Shown: positions 19,114 through 29,822 of the stretch, piece by piece
Layout: each line of letters begins with the position of its first letter
Numbering within the stretch: position 1 is the stretch's first letter
Assembly (NCBI GenBank): GCA_027676805.1
Contig: JAQENU010000005.1
Span: forward strand, 124,001-188,000
Source: Coprobacillaceae bacterium UN01-12pH3A
GTDB taxonomy: Bacteria > Bacillota_I > Bacilli_A > Erysipelotrichales > Coprobacillaceae
DNA length: 64,000 bases
Direction: 5' to 3'
Made by a program: the position numbers and the translations under genes
Notes under the pieces: generated by a model
Told to the model about the DNA's origin: nothing
Seen by the model: only the letters and a program-made list of their open reading frames with translations
Database searches by the model: none

Positions 19114-22100
19114 ATGTATGAATACAATCCTATTGCAGAAACAAAGAACTTTATAGTTCTTGATAAGTATGAAAAGTATTCACTTATACGAGAAGCAGCT
19201 GTAGTTTATCAAACAGAAGCATCTCTTGAAAAAGAATTTATTCAAGATTTAGTGAATCAAGGATATGAATATTTACCAGAGTTAACAACTCCTGTAGCAA
19301 TGTTTAAAAATGTGCGTGTGCAGCTAGAAAGACTTAATGACGTGGTGTTTAGTGATGAAGAGTGGTTAAGGTTCTGTGAAGAATACTTAGATAAACCAAG
19401 TGATAATCATATAGAGAAAACTCGAAAAATCCATAATGACTATATATATGATTTTGTGTTTGACGATGGGCACATAAAAAATATTTATCTTGTAAATAAA
19501 GAGGATATAGCAAAAAATAAAATGCAGGTTATTTCTCAATTTGAAGTAACAGGAACCCAAGCGAATCGTTATGATGTTACTATTTTGGTGAATGGTCTTC
19601 CTTTGGTACAGGTAGAGCTTAAGAAACGCGGGATTGCTATTAGAGAAGCGTTTAATCAAGTAAATAGATATAGCAAAGAAAGTTTTAACAGTGATAATTC
19701 ACTATACAAATATTTACAAATTTGTGTAATTTCTAATGGTACGGATACTCGATATTTTGCAAATACGACGAAACGTGAAAAAAATAGTTTTGATTTTACA
19801 ATGAATTGGGCAAAATCGGATAATTCATTGATTAAGGATCTTAAAGATTTTACAGCGACGTTTTTTCAAAAGAATACGATATTAAGAATTTTGTTACACT
19901 ATTCTGTTTTTGATTCAAGTAATAATTTATTAGTCATGAGACCTTATCAAATAGCTGCTACAGAACGAATTATTTGGAAAATTAAAAGCGCGCATGAGCT
20001 TAAAAAATGGAGTACTACTGAAAGTGGTGGATACATTTGGCATACAACGGGATCAGGAAAAACTTTAACTAGCTTTAAGGCTGCTCGTCTTGCAACAGAA
20101 CTCAATTTTATAGACAAGGTATTTTTTGTAGTAGATAGAAAAGATTTAGATTATCAAACTATGAAAGAATACCAAAGGTTTTCGCCTGATAGTGTAAATG
20201 GTTCAGAGAGTACTGCTGGACTTAAACGAAATATTGAAAAAGATGATAATAAAATTATTGTCACCACAATTCAAAAATTGAACAATCTTATAAAAAGTGA
20301 TGAAGATTTAGCGATTTACAATAAACAAGTAGTTTTTATTTTTGATGAAGCTCACCGTTCTCAATTTGGTGAAGCTCAAAAAAACATAAAGAAGAAGTTT
20401 AAAAAGTATTATCAATTTGGATTCACTGGCACGCCGATATTTCCTGAAAATGCATTAGGTGCAGAAACTACTGCTTCTGTATTTGGGAGGGAACTGCATT
20501 CTTATGTTATTACAGATGCAATTAGAGATGAAAAAGTTCTTAAGTTCAAAGTAGATTATAATGATGTCCGCCCCAAGTTTAAAACTATTGAGAGGGAGCA
20601 AGATGAGAAAAAACTATCGGCTGCAGAAACAAAAGAAGCACTTCTTCATCCTGAGAGGATTAAGGAAGTATCTCAATATATTTTAAATAATTTTAGATTA
20701 AAAACGCATCGATCACATATTGGGGCAAAAGGGTTTAATGCGATGTTTGCTGTTAGTGGTGTTGAAGCGGCAAAACTGTATTACGAATGTCTAAATAATT
20801 TACAGAAAGACAGTGATAAGCCCTTAAAAATAGCGACTATATTTTCTTTTGCTGCCAATGAAGAACAAAGTGCAATTGGAGAAATTGCCGATGAGACATT
20901 CGAACCAACAGCACTGGATAGCAGTGCAAAAGAGTTTTTAGCTTTGGCAATTAATAATTATAATAGGATGTTTAAAACAAACTTTGGTGTAGATAGTAAA
21001 GAATTTCAAAATTACTATCGAGATCTTGCGAATCGTGTGAAAAAACAGGAAATTGATTTATTAATCGTAGTAGGAATGTTTTTAACAGGATTTGATGCAC
21101 CAACTCTAAATACACTATTTGTCGATAAAAATCTCCGTTACCATGGTTTAATACAGGCATTCTCAAGAACGAATCGTATTTATGATTCAACAAAGACTTT
21201 TGGTAACATTGTAACTTTTAGAGACTTAGAACAAGCGACGATAGATGCAATTACACTTTTTGGAGACAAAAATACTAAAAACGTAGTACTTGAAAAAAGT
21301 TATAGAGAGTATATGGAAGGCTTCACTGATATAACTACGGGAGAGGCTTGTCGTGGTTATGTAGATGTAGTAAATGAGTTGACTTCAAGATTCCCAGATA
21401 TTGAGCAAATTGTTACTGAAAAAGATAAAAAAGCGTTTGTTAAATTATTTGGTGAGTATCTGCGTGTTGAAAATGCATTGCAAAACTATGATGAATTTAC
21501 TAACTTAAAGGCATTGCAGTCTATTGATATAAATAATCCAAAAGAGTTAGAAGAATTTAAGGCTACTCATTATGTTAGTGATGAAGAGATAAGGGCTATG
21601 CAAAACATTCAAATTCCAAAAGAGAGAACTATTCAAGATTATCGTTCTGTATACAATGATATTCGTGATTGGCTACGCCGTGAAAAAGCTGGAAAAAACA
21701 ATGAAAATTTAAGTATTGATTGGGATGATATTATCTTTGAAGTTGATTTATTAAAATCTCAAGAAATTAATCTCGATTATATTTTGGAACTGATTTTTGA
21801 AAAACATAAGGCAGTAAAGGATAAAGAAACCTTAGTTGAAGAAGTACGTCGTATCATTCGCTCTAGTACCGGAAATCGTGCAAAAGAAAGTTTAATTGTA
21901 GATTTTATGAATAAAACTGATTTAAATGAGATTCAAGATAAGGCAAGTATTATCGATGCATTCTTCCTGTTTGCTCAAAAAGAGCAAGCAAGAGAAGCAG
22001 AGAAATTAATTAATGAGGAAAATCTTAATGTAGAAGCAGCAAAGAGATATATCCTAGTCTCATTGAAGAGAGAATATGCAAGTGAAAATGGTACAGAATT

Positions 22101-22221
22101 AAATGAAATATTACCTAAAATGAGCCCGCTTAATCCAAAGTATTTAACAAAAAAGCAAGCAGTATTTCAGAAAATATCTGCTTTTGTAGAAAAGTTTAAA
22201 GGTGTTGGCGGCAAATTATAG
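19114..22221 (+). CDS. hsdR: Type I restriction endonuclease subunit
   Basis: Motor and nuclease of the restriction complex. The N-terminal PD-(D/E)xK nuclease has VQVELKKRG with Glu168/Lys170. The superfamily 2 translocase shows TTGSGKT (residues 311-317), [16 protein letters not shown], and motif [14 protein letters not shown] 19114 lies 3 bp after AGGAGGAAT overlapping the previous stop; an earlier ATG in frame (19096) has no site. 1035 aa is full length, and the helical C-terminal part that binds M2S is present. Nothing suggests inactivation. Confidence 0.95.
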   Translation: MYEYNPIAETKNFIVLDKYEKYSLIREAAVVYQTEASLEKEFIQDLVNQGYEYLPELTTPVAMFKNVRVQLERLNDVVFSDEEWLRFCEEYLDKPSDNHIEKTRKIHNDYIYDFVFDDGHIKNIYLVNKEDIAKNKMQVISQFEVTGTQANRYDVTILVNGLPLVQVELKKRGIAIREAFNQVNRYSKESFNSDNSLYKYLQICVISNGTDTRYFANTTKREKNSFDFTMNWAKSDNSLIKDLKDFTATFFQKNTILRILLHYSVFDSSNNLLVMRPYQIAATERIIWKIKSAHELKKWSTTESGGYIWHTTGSGKTLTSFKAARLATELNFIDKVFFVVDRKDLDYQTMKEYQRFSPDSVNGSESTAGLKRNIEKDDNKIIVTTIQKLNNLIKSDEDLAIYNKQVVFIFDEAHRSQFGEAQKNIKKKFKKYYQFGFTGTPIFPENALGAETTASVFGRELHSYVITDAIRDEKVLKFKVDYNDVRPKFKTIEREQDEKKLSAAETKEALLHPERIKEVSQYILNNFRLKTHRSHIGAKGFNAMFAVSGVEAAKLYYECLNNLQKDSDKPLKIATIFSFAANEEQSAIGEIADETFEPTALDSSAKEFLALAINNYNRMFKTNFGVDSKEFQNYYRDLANRVKKQEIDLLIVVGMFLTGFDAPTLNTLFVDKNLRYHGLIQAFSRTNRIYDSTKTFGNIVTFRDLEQATIDAITLFGDKNTKNVVLEKSYREYMEGFTDITTGEACRGYVDVVNELTSRFPDIEQIVTEKDKKAFVKLFGEYLRVENALQNYDEFTNLKALQSIDINNPKELEEFKATHYVSDEEIRAMQNIQIPKERTIQDYRSVYNDIRDWLRREKAGKNNENLSIDWDDIIFEVDLLKSQEINLDYILELIFEKHKAVKDKETLVEEVRRIIRSSTGNRAKESLIVDFMNKTDLNEIQDKASIIDAFFLFAQKEQAREAEKLINEENLNVEAAKRYILVSLKREYASENGTELNEILPKMSPLNPKYLTKKQAVFQKISAFVEKFKGVGGKL

Positions 22222-22377
22222 TTTGGAAAAGTAAATATATGAAAGAAATTAAAATATAGTAATATGGGTGGTTTGAGAAGTTCATAATAACTGAGTACAT
22301 TTTGAGTATGAAAATTTTGATAATCATTTGATAATAAAGCATTTGACAGAAATGAACTTAAATATATATGTTATATG

Positions 22378-22403
22378 AAGTGTCATTAAGGTGACACTTT
22401 TTA
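22378..22403 (+). terminator. Terminator of the hsd operon
   Basis: Perfect 8-bp stem AAGTGTCA / TGACACTT, loop TTAAGG, T tail. The rest of the 370-bp gap before the next gene is AT-rich and shows only a promoter. Confidence 0.85.
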
Positions 22404-22561
22404 TGTTATATTATGCAGTTTATATATTGAAGTGGAGACAGATTGGTTTTAGAAAACTTTTTTGCAGTGATGCTATTATCTATTTTTTTGTCTTTTTAAG
22501 CTTTCATATTTAAATTATATATACATACTTTTATTTTAGACTGTAAATAGATATGTAATAT

Positions 22562-22570
22562 TGGTATAAT
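22562..22570 (+). promoter_or_regulatory. Extended -10 promoter
   Basis: TGG-TATAAT 22 bp before the GTG start of the helicase-nuclease gene. No convincing -35. Confidence 0.45.
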
Positions 22571-22592
22571 TTTACTAACGGTAGGTGGTATT

Positions 22593-25280
22593 GTGTTTAA
22601 AATTATATTAAGAGGAAATGATTTGACGGATCAAATTAAGGATTGGAGTATCTATAAAGCAAATAATAATCAATTGATGGCATCCATAACATATAAGTCT
22701 GATAAAAAGTATCATAGACCTCTAAATGAATGGAAAATAGAACCTTACAAAAGGCATACAGGTGATTTATTATTGTACAATAAAATTAATAAGAGAGTAC
22801 AAAATATTAAAGAGGCATTTGAAATTGGAAATAAGTATTATATTGTTAGATTTATTGAAAGTAATGAATGGTATATAATGCTGAAGTCTAACAATATACT
22901 CTCACAATCAACAAATATAAAAGATGGAGATATTTATAAATATTTTTTACAAGTAGCAAAAGAAAGAATGAAAGTTACTAAAGGTAAGGCAAATAAAACA
23001 ATAGCAGAAAATGTTTTAAATCAGTTTGATAAATTACTTCCGTATAATCAAACCTGTTTAAATGCTTATTTGACTAAGAGTGTTAGAAAAACAATCAGTA
23101 AAGAGCATTTAATATTTCCGTTTGGAATTAATGAAACTCAAATGGAAGCTGTAAGTAATGCCTTTAAATCACAGATCAGTATTATTGAGGGACCACCGGG
23201 AACCGGTAAAACACAAACAATTCTAAATATTTTAGCAAATATAATAATCAATGGCGAAACATGTGCAATAGTATCAAATAATAATTCAGCCGTTAAAAAT
23301 GTTTATGAAAAGCTAGAAAAAGTAAATTTAGATTTTTTAATAGCAAAATTAGGTAACTGGGAAAATAAAGAGGATTTCTTTAAAGATATTGAATATAAAA
23401 AGCCGACATTTAATAGTAGTTCAATTCAGATTGATGAAATAACTGTGATTAAAAATAATATAGAAAATTTACTTTCAGCTAAAAATGATTTGGCTAGGCT
23501 TAATAGCGAAATTGAAGAGATAAAAATTGAAAAAGAATATCTTTTAAAATGGCAGCAAGATCATCCGGAAATAAAAATGATAGATATAAATAAATATCAT
23601 TTATCCACAACAGAGATGGTTCATTTATTGGTCTATATAAGAAGACTGTCAGATAAATTTTTATCTTTTATCGATAAATTTAACTTATTAATGAATTATA
23701 GAATAATTAGAAGTAAATTTTTAAATGATTTAGAGACTAGACAAAATTTTGTTTTTTCACTTCAATTTCTTTATTATGAGAAATTATTGTATGAAAAAGA
23801 TGAAGAGTTAAAAAGAATTAAAGAGATACTTGATAAAGAAGATTTTGAGTTTAATCTGAAATCTTTAAAAGAAAAATCTATGGCCTACTTATACGATTAT
23901 ATTATTAAAAAATTTCCAAACGATTGTCCAACTTTCGATATTGGTAATTATAATAAAGACTTCTCTAAGTTCTTAAACTATTTTCCTATAATAGGCAGTA
24001 GTACACATTCTTTGATGAATTCTATAGGAAGTGGCTATATATTGGATTACGTTATTATAGACGAAGCTTCACAGCAGGATATTATTCCCGGCATTTTATG
24101 TTTTGGCTGTGCAAAAAATATTATTATTGTCGGGGATAGAAAGCAATTGCCACACATTCCAATAAAAACGAATATAAAATGTCCTGATAGTTTATACGAT
24201 TGCGAAAACTTAAGCCTTTTAGATTCATTAGATGAAATATTTAAAGATGATGTTCCCAGAACTTTGTTAAAGGAACATTACAGATGTCATCCTAAAATAA
24301 TTCAATTTTGCAATAAAGAATTTTACAATAATCAACTTATTCCTATGAAAAATGATATGGGTGAAAATGCCTTATCACTCATTGTGACATCTATGGGGAA
24401 CCATACACGCAATTTGTCAAACCTAAGAGAAATAGAATCCTATCTTAAAGTAAATGATGAAATATTTTCTGTTAAAGGTGAAAAAGGATTCATTGCTCCT
24501 TATAATGCACAAGTGGATCTTGCATGTGAAAAAATGCCAAAGGAAACTATTTGTAGCACCATACATAAATTTCAGGGCAGAGAATGTGATGAGATAGTAT
24601 TTTCAACAGTGTTAGATAAGAAAAAGAGTAGTCAGCAAAATATTGATTTTGTAGATAATCCATCACTTATTAATGTTGCTGTATCAAGAGCAATCAATAA
24701 ATTTACTTTGGTAACAGGGAATAATGTATTCCTTAAGAATAATAAACATTTAGCGGCGTTAATTCGTTATATAAAGTATTATGCGAATGAAGATCAAACT
24801 TATGATAGTCCCGTTATTTCAGCTTTCGATTTACTTTATACAGAATATGATAAATCTTTAGAAAAACTAAACTCAAAGTTGAGAATGAAAGATTCTAAAT
24901 TCAAATCAGAACAAATTGTTGCGGCAATATTGCGAGATATATTAAAAATGGAAGATTTTAACTTTTTGACTTTTCATATGCAGATTTATTTAAAGCAGCT
25001 GGTGTCTGTAAGTCGTATTAAATTGACATCAAGAGAAATAGACTATATCCATAATAATGCGAGTTGTGATTTTGTAATTTATTATAAAATAGGTAAATCT
25101 CCATTTACTGTTATTGAAGTGGATGGAGGATATCATAATCAATCCTCTCAAATAGAGCGAGATCAATTGAAAAATAGTATATTAGAGAAAGCTGGTATTC
25201 CGTTGTTAAGGTTGCCAACAATAAGTAGCGAGGTTAGAGAAAAAATAATTTTGCATTTTATTAACTTATTAAATAAATAG
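22593..25280 (+). CDS. Superfamily 1 helicase fused to a C-terminal DUF2726/Vsr-like nuclease
   Basis: 895 aa. A novel N-terminal region (about 180 residues) precedes an Upf1-like SF1 helicase: GPPGTGKT (residues 200-207), a long coiled-coil insertion (about 280-420), DEAS at 490, and motifs V-VI with HKFQGRE and NVAVSRAINK. The last 130 residues (CDFVIYYK...VIEVDGGYHN...RDQLKN...AGIPLLRL) have the D-ExD-K pattern of a PD-(D/E)xK nuclease. GTG start behind GTAGGTGG. Helicase-nuclease fusions of this type are common single-gene phage-defence proteins; this one I cannot assign to a named system. Confidence 0.78.
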   Translation: MFKIILRGNDLTDQIKDWSIYKANNNQLMASITYKSDKKYHRPLNEWKIEPYKRHTGDLLLYNKINKRVQNIKEAFEIGNKYYIVRFIESNEWYIMLKSNNILSQSTNIKDGDIYKYFLQVAKERMKVTKGKANKTIAENVLNQFDKLLPYNQTCLNAYLTKSVRKTISKEHLIFPFGINETQMEAVSNAFKSQISIIEGPPGTGKTQTILNILANIIINGETCAIVSNNNSAVKNVYEKLEKVNLDFLIAKLGNWENKEDFFKDIEYKKPTFNSSSIQIDEITVIKNNIENLLSAKNDLARLNSEIEEIKIEKEYLLKWQQDHPEIKMIDINKYHLSTTEMVHLLVYIRRLSDKFLSFIDKFNLLMNYRIIRSKFLNDLETRQNFVFSLQFLYYEKLLYEKDEELKRIKEILDKEDFEFNLKSLKEKSMAYLYDYIIKKFPNDCPTFDIGNYNKDFSKFLNYFPIIGSSTHSLMNSIGSGYILDYVIIDEASQQDIIPGILCFGCAKNIIIVGDRKQLPHIPIKTNIKCPDSLYDCENLSLLDSLDEIFKDDVPRTLLKEHYRCHPKIIQFCNKEFYNNQLIPMKNDMGENALSLIVTSMGNHTRNLSNLREIESYLKVNDEIFSVKGEKGFIAPYNAQVDLACEKMPKETICSTIHKFQGRECDEIVFSTVLDKKKSSQQNIDFVDNPSLINVAVSRAINKFTLVTGNNVFLKNNKHLAALIRYIKYYANEDQTYDSPVISAFDLLYTEYDKSLEKLNSKLRMKDSKFKSEQIVAAILRDILKMEDFNFLTFHMQIYLKQLVSVSRIKLTSREIDYIHNNASCDFVIYYKIGKSPFTVIEVDGGYHNQSSQIERDQLKNSILEKAGIPLLRLPTISSEVREKIILHFINLLNK

Positions 25281-25427
25281 TTCATGTTCTTTAAATGAAC
25301 GTTGTTAACACATTAAAATCATTAACAGATGTTCTGTAATAATAGCTCATTTCCTTTATATATCAAAGATTAAATTAATGATGTCCTATTATTTTAGCCC
25401 AGTGTATTATGAAAGGAACTAGATTTT

Positions 25428-25835
25428 TTGCTTAGTATAAACGCTTTTATAGTTGCTTTATTATCTATCAACACATTTAATACTGTGTGGATTCAGGCTT
25501 TTGCCATTGCTTTAATAATTTATTTTATTTTGTTAGTCATTGTATTGAATCCATTTGGGGAACGAATATTGCGATTACAAACAGGGTGCAAGAAGATAAG
25601 AAGTGAGGATTATAAAAGGTTTATTAATCCAATATTTGAAGAAGTGTACGCCAAAGCAAAAAGTATGGATAAAACAATACCGAATAATGTTAAATTATTT
25701 ATGTTAGATAATAATGGAGCAAATGCATTCGCAACGGGTAGAAGAACAATCTGTATTACAAAAGGAATGTTAAATGCTCCTGTTGATGAAATTAAGGCAG
25801 TATTAGGACATGAGTTCGGTCATTTGGCTTTTTAG
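25428..25835 (+). pseudogene. Truncated M48-family (HtpX-like) metallopeptidase
   Basis: 135 aa from a TTG start behind GAAAGGA. Two hydrophobic segments are followed by the M48 region (NNGANAFATGRRTICITKG, then AVLGHEFGH). Translation stops three residues after the HExxH zinc motif, so the third zinc ligand and the rest of the peptidase (normally around 300 aa) are missing. The stop lies inside a terminator stem. Likely a 3'-deleted remnant at the right edge of the island. Confidence 0.7.
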
Positions 25836-25858
25836 GAGACGTCCTAATAGCCTTTTTT
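25826..25858 (+). terminator. Terminator overlapping the truncated peptidase stop
   Basis: Stem GGCTTTTTAGGA / TCCTAATAGCC with loop GACG and a T6 tail. Confidence 0.7.
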
Positions 25859-25974
25859 ATTTTAATCCTCAATCAAATCTTTTATAATAACCCCATTCCC
25901 TATAAATTTTCATTATTTAAGGATTTTTTAATAATTGATTGATTATAATGGAGGCGGATAAAGGAGAGGAACTT

Positions 25975-28356
25975 ATGTTAATACAAATACTCAAAAAAGA
26001 TATGATGAAAAGAAAAGGCGTTAACCTTATCCTATTTCTGTTCATCACTATCGCAACGATCTTTCTAACAAGCAGTATTAATAATATTATGATTGTGACA
26101 TCCGCTGTCGATCATTATATGGAATATGCTAATGTACCGGATATTAACTTGGTATTAAATACAGAAATGGATAAAGAAAAGATTGATACATGGCTTGATC
26201 AGCAGACTTCCGGCGGAGGCGTGACGGATTATGATTACAATCAGTTTTATGAACTTGCAGATCAATCTGTTACTGTAAAAAAAGACGGGCAAACATCAAA
26301 ACTGGATAATCAAGGAACCGGTCTTTATTTATCGACGATGGACAGTGATTACAGTTTGGTTTTTGATAAAGAAGGAAAGCCGTTAGATCTAAAAGACGGG
26401 GAAATTGCTGTTTCTATTTCAATGATGAAACGCACACAGCTGAATGTGGGAGATATTTTAATTATTCGTCATGGAGATGTAGAAAAAGAATTCAAGATAG
26501 CTAAGATAACGAAAGATGCCGCTTTCGGTAATGAAATGATTGGCATGAGCCGATTCATTGTCAACGAAAAAGAGTTTAAAGAATTTGCGGAAGATTCCAT
26601 AAAGATTGGCATTTACTATATTATGACACAAGAGCCTGTTAAACTTGTGGATGGTTTAAATGAGCAAGGATTCAGCGGCATCATGAATACAATCTCCATA
26701 GATATGTATAAAATGGTCTATTCATTTGATATGATTATGGCAGCTTTGTTAATCTTAATCGGCGTTTGTTTGATACTGATTGCTTTGCTTGTCTTACGTT
26801 TTACGTTAGTTTTTTCATTAGAAGAGCAATATCAGGAAATTGGTATATTAAAAGCCATTGGATTACGAAATTACTCGATAAAAAAATTATATTTAATTAA
26901 ATACTTTGTCATCGTTGTTGTGGGGGCAGCCTTAGGAACAATCATCAGCATCCCAATCAGTCAAATTATGATCGACAGTGTCAGTCAAAATATGATTATG
27001 GCAAATAGCGATGTGAATATGGGAATTAATATATTGTGCGCATTGAGTATCATCGTATTAGTCTCATCATTTTGTTATTTCTGTACAAGGAAGCTCAATA
27101 AAGTATCAGCGATTACTGCAATACGAGGAGGTTATACCGGAGAGAGATTCAGTAAGCGAAGGGGCATCCACCTTTCACGATCTCGTCATTTGTCCGTTCC
27201 ATTTTATTTAGGAATCAATGATATCATGAGCCATTTACCTCGCTATATTATTCTGATTATTACATTCTGTATGAGCTTTATCTTAATTACAATCCCATTG
27301 AACACAATTAATACAATGAAAAGTGATGAGATGGCTAAAAAATTTAATTACGACCCATCAAGTGCCGTTTACGTTCACAAGATCGAAAACAATGAAGATC
27401 AAAAATATAGAAATTCAAAAGACCTGATGGAAGGTGTTGCCAGAGTTGAAAAGGAAATGAAAGAAAAAGGATATGATGCTAAGATTTCAGCTATTCCAAT
27501 TTACTTTATTAACTATGAAGCCCAAGGAGATACCCATCGCTACAATATTTTATCAACCCAGCTGCTTGGCAAAGAAAATCCGTTTTCCAGCTATAGTACC
27601 GGAAGTGCTCCGATTTTAGAAAATGAAATTGCCTTTTCAGAGGGGATTATGAAAGAAAGAGGATGGGTTATTGGTGATTATGTAGATGCGATAATCAATG
27701 GTGAGAAAAAAACAATGATTATTACAGGAACCTATTCGGATTATATGCAGTTAGGAAAGAGCGCTCGTCTGAATGATCAATTGGATTGTTCACAAGAATT
27801 GATGTTTGATTACTGGACACTGATGGTTGATATGGAAACTGATCTTACTCAAGCAGAAATGGTCACATTAATGAAAGAACAATTTCCAGAATACGAATGG
27901 AATACGGCTCAGGATCAAATTGATCAGAATGTTGGAGGAATACAAGCTGCATTGTCCGGTATGATTATTCCAATGACCGCGATGCTGTGCGCAGTTATCA
28001 TGCTGATTACCTTATTAATGGAAAAACTGTTTATTACACGTGAAAAAGGAGAAATCGCAATGATGAAAAGCATTGGCTTCACCTATCGATCAATCCGTCA
28101 ATGGCAACTGATCCGCATGATCTTAGTTGTTTTAGCTTCAATGATTATTTCTATTCCGCTTTCACTGTTAAGCAATCAGTTTTTATTAAAACCAATCTTT
28201 GCGATTATGGGGGCAGATGTAGCCATTCAGGTTGATCCATTGCAGACTTATCTGCTTTATCCGGGAGTTTTATTGATTGGGATCATGATTGCCACTGCAA
28301 TAGCGACAAGAGGGATCAAGAAAATCAATATCCGAGAAATGAATAATTTAGAATAG
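25975..28356 (+). CDS. ABC transporter permease, FtsX type
   Basis: 793 aa integral membrane protein: one N-terminal helix, a soluble domain of about 200 residues, three helices of the first FtsX domain (near residues 245-390), a second helix and soluble domain (to about 655), and a second FtsX triple (660-785). The layout is that of MacB-type permeases that act on the cell envelope or expel peptides rather than import nutrients. ATG 25975 is behind AAAGGAGAGG; an in-frame ATG at 25939 lacks a site. It begins a four-gene operon with its ATPase, response regulator and kinase. Confidence 0.88.
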   Translation: MLIQILKKDMMKRKGVNLILFLFITIATIFLTSSINNIMIVTSAVDHYMEYANVPDINLVLNTEMDKEKIDTWLDQQTSGGGVTDYDYNQFYELADQSVTVKKDGQTSKLDNQGTGLYLSTMDSDYSLVFDKEGKPLDLKDGEIAVSISMMKRTQLNVGDILIIRHGDVEKEFKIAKITKDAAFGNEMIGMSRFIVNEKEFKEFAEDSIKIGIYYIMTQEPVKLVDGLNEQGFSGIMNTISIDMYKMVYSFDMIMAALLILIGVCLILIALLVLRFTLVFSLEEQYQEIGILKAIGLRNYSIKKLYLIKYFVIVVVGAALGTIISIPISQIMIDSVSQNMIMANSDVNMGINILCALSIIVLVSSFCYFCTRKLNKVSAITAIRGGYTGERFSKRRGIHLSRSRHLSVPFYLGINDIMSHLPRYIILIITFCMSFILITIPLNTINTMKSDEMAKKFNYDPSSAVYVHKIENNEDQKYRNSKDLMEGVARVEKEMKEKGYDAKISAIPIYFINYEAQGDTHRYNILSTQLLGKENPFSSYSTGSAPILENEIAFSEGIMKERGWVIGDYVDAIINGEKKTMIITGTYSDYMQLGKSARLNDQLDCSQELMFDYWTLMVDMETDLTQAEMVTLMKEQFPEYEWNTAQDQIDQNVGGIQAALSGMIIPMTAMLCAVIMLITLLMEKLFITREKGEIAMMKSIGFTYRSIRQWQLIRMILVVLASMIISIPLSLLSNQFLLKPIFAIMGADVAIQVDPLQTYLLYPGVLLIGIMIATAIATRGIKKINIREMNNLE

Positions 28357-28367
28357 GAGAATAAAAC

Positions 28368-29138
28368 ATGGAATGTTTAACGATATCAAATCTATGTAAA
28401 ACATATATTGTAAATAAACGACAAAATAATGTATTAAGAAATATCAATCTAACAATTCAATCAGGAGAGATGGTGGCTGTCATGGGACCATCAGGATCCG
28501 GCAAGACCACTTTGCTGTATACGGTGAGTGGGATGGATGAAGCAACTGCCGGAAAAGTAGATTTCTTTGGAAAAGAGTTAACGGAGTTATCGGCTAATGA
28601 GATGAGTGATTTGCGTTTGCAGGAAATGGGATTTGTTTTCCAACAGATGTATATGCTGAAAAACTTATCAGTTTATGATAATATTATATTACCTGCTTAT
28701 CAGGTGACAAAAGGTAATAAAAAGCAATCACGAGAACAGATTAAAGAACGAGCAAAGATGCTGATGCAGAAACTGGGAATTAATGAAGTTTCAAACAATG
28801 CTGTGACGGAAGTATCAGGCGGACAGCTCCAACGTGCCTGCATATGCAGAAGTCTGATTAATCAGCCGAAGATTATTTTTGCTGATGAACCAACAGGAGC
28901 ATTAAATAAACAGAATTCAATTGATGTCATGAACGAATTAACACGCATTAATGAAGAAGGAACAAGCATTTTATTAGTTACTCATGATATGAAGGTGGCT
29001 TCTAAATGCGAACGCATTCTTTATATTGAAGACGGTGATATTCGCGATGAAATTTCATTAGGAAAATGCCATGCAGGCGATGACCTTCCTGCAAGAGAAA
29101 GAAGACTCAATGACTGGTTAATTAAATTGGGGTGGTAA
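28368..29138 (+). CDS. ABC transporter ATPase (MacB/LolD type)
   Basis: 256 aa ATPase with Walker A GPSGSGKTT, Q-loop VFQQMYML, signature VSGGQLQRA and Walker B IIFADEPTGALN. This type pairs with FtsX-like permeases; the partner lies 11 bp upstream. The operon continues 3 bp downstream with a two-component pair, the arrangement of antimicrobial-peptide sensing and resistance modules. Confidence 0.92.
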   Translation: MECLTISNLCKTYIVNKRQNNVLRNINLTIQSGEMVAVMGPSGSGKTTLLYTVSGMDEATAGKVDFFGKELTELSANEMSDLRLQEMGFVFQQMYMLKNLSVYDNIILPAYQVTKGNKKQSREQIKERAKMLMQKLGINEVSNNAVTEVSGGQLQRACICRSLINQPKIIFADEPTGALNKQNSIDVMNELTRINEEGTSILLVTHDMKVASKCERILYIEDGDIRDEISLGKCHAGDDLPARERRLNDWLIKLGW

Positions 29139-29141
29139 ACA

Positions 29142-29822
29142 ATGACCGATATATTAATAGTAGAAGATAATACCGAACTAGCTGAACTGATTCAAGCCTT
29201 TCTTTTTAGGGAAGGCTTTTCTTGCTATCATGTGGGATCGGCAGAAGAGGGACTGGACTGGCTAAAAGAAAATAAACCGCAAGTGATTTTATTAGATATC
29301 ATGCTGCCAGACATGGATGGCTTTGCATTCTGCCAAAATGTACGCCGTACAAGCCGTCTGCCAATCTTTATCATGAGTGCCAGATCAGCAAAAACAGATC
29401 AACTGATGGGCTTTGAACTGGGAGCCGACGATTATATGGAAAAGCCGGTTGACCCGGATATTCTTTGCGCTAAAATCCGTGCCTTGATTGCACGTCAAAG
29501 GCAAAAACCAAACCAAACGTCAAAATTTGTTTCCGGAGAGCTGATAATTGATAAAGAAGCACGCCGAGTTTATTTAAATGATAAACGCTTAGAGCTAAAT
29601 GTAAAAGAATATGATCTATTAATGCTGTTTATTGAAAATGCAGGCAAAACTTTACATAAAGAATACCTGTTCAATCAAATATGGGGAATGGACAGTATGA
29701 GTGAGAATCAGACATTGACTGTCCATATAAAAATGCTTCGCTCAAAAATTGAGGAAGATGCGCGTCAGCCTAGGCGTATTCAAACCGTATGGGGAGTAGG
29801 CTATCGTTATGAAGAAATATAA
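29142..29822 (+). CDS. OmpR-family response regulator
   Basis: 226 aa. The receiver domain has the acidic pair VEDN near the start, phosphorylation site Asp52 (LLDIMLPDMDG) and Lys near 101 (EKPVDP). The C-terminal winged helix ends RTVWGVGYRYE. It probably activates the linked transporter operon when phosphorylated by the kinase that overlaps its 3' end by 14 bp. Confidence 0.93.
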   Translation: MTDILIVEDNTELAELIQAFLFREGFSCYHVGSAEEGLDWLKENKPQVILLDIMLPDMDGFAFCQNVRRTSRLPIFIMSARSAKTDQLMGFELGADDYMEKPVDPDILCAKIRALIARQRQKPNQTSKFVSGELIIDKEARRVYLNDKRLELNVKEYDLLMLFIENAGKTLHKEYLFNQIWGMDSMSENQTLTVHIKMLRSKIEEDARQPRRIQTVWGVGYRYEEI

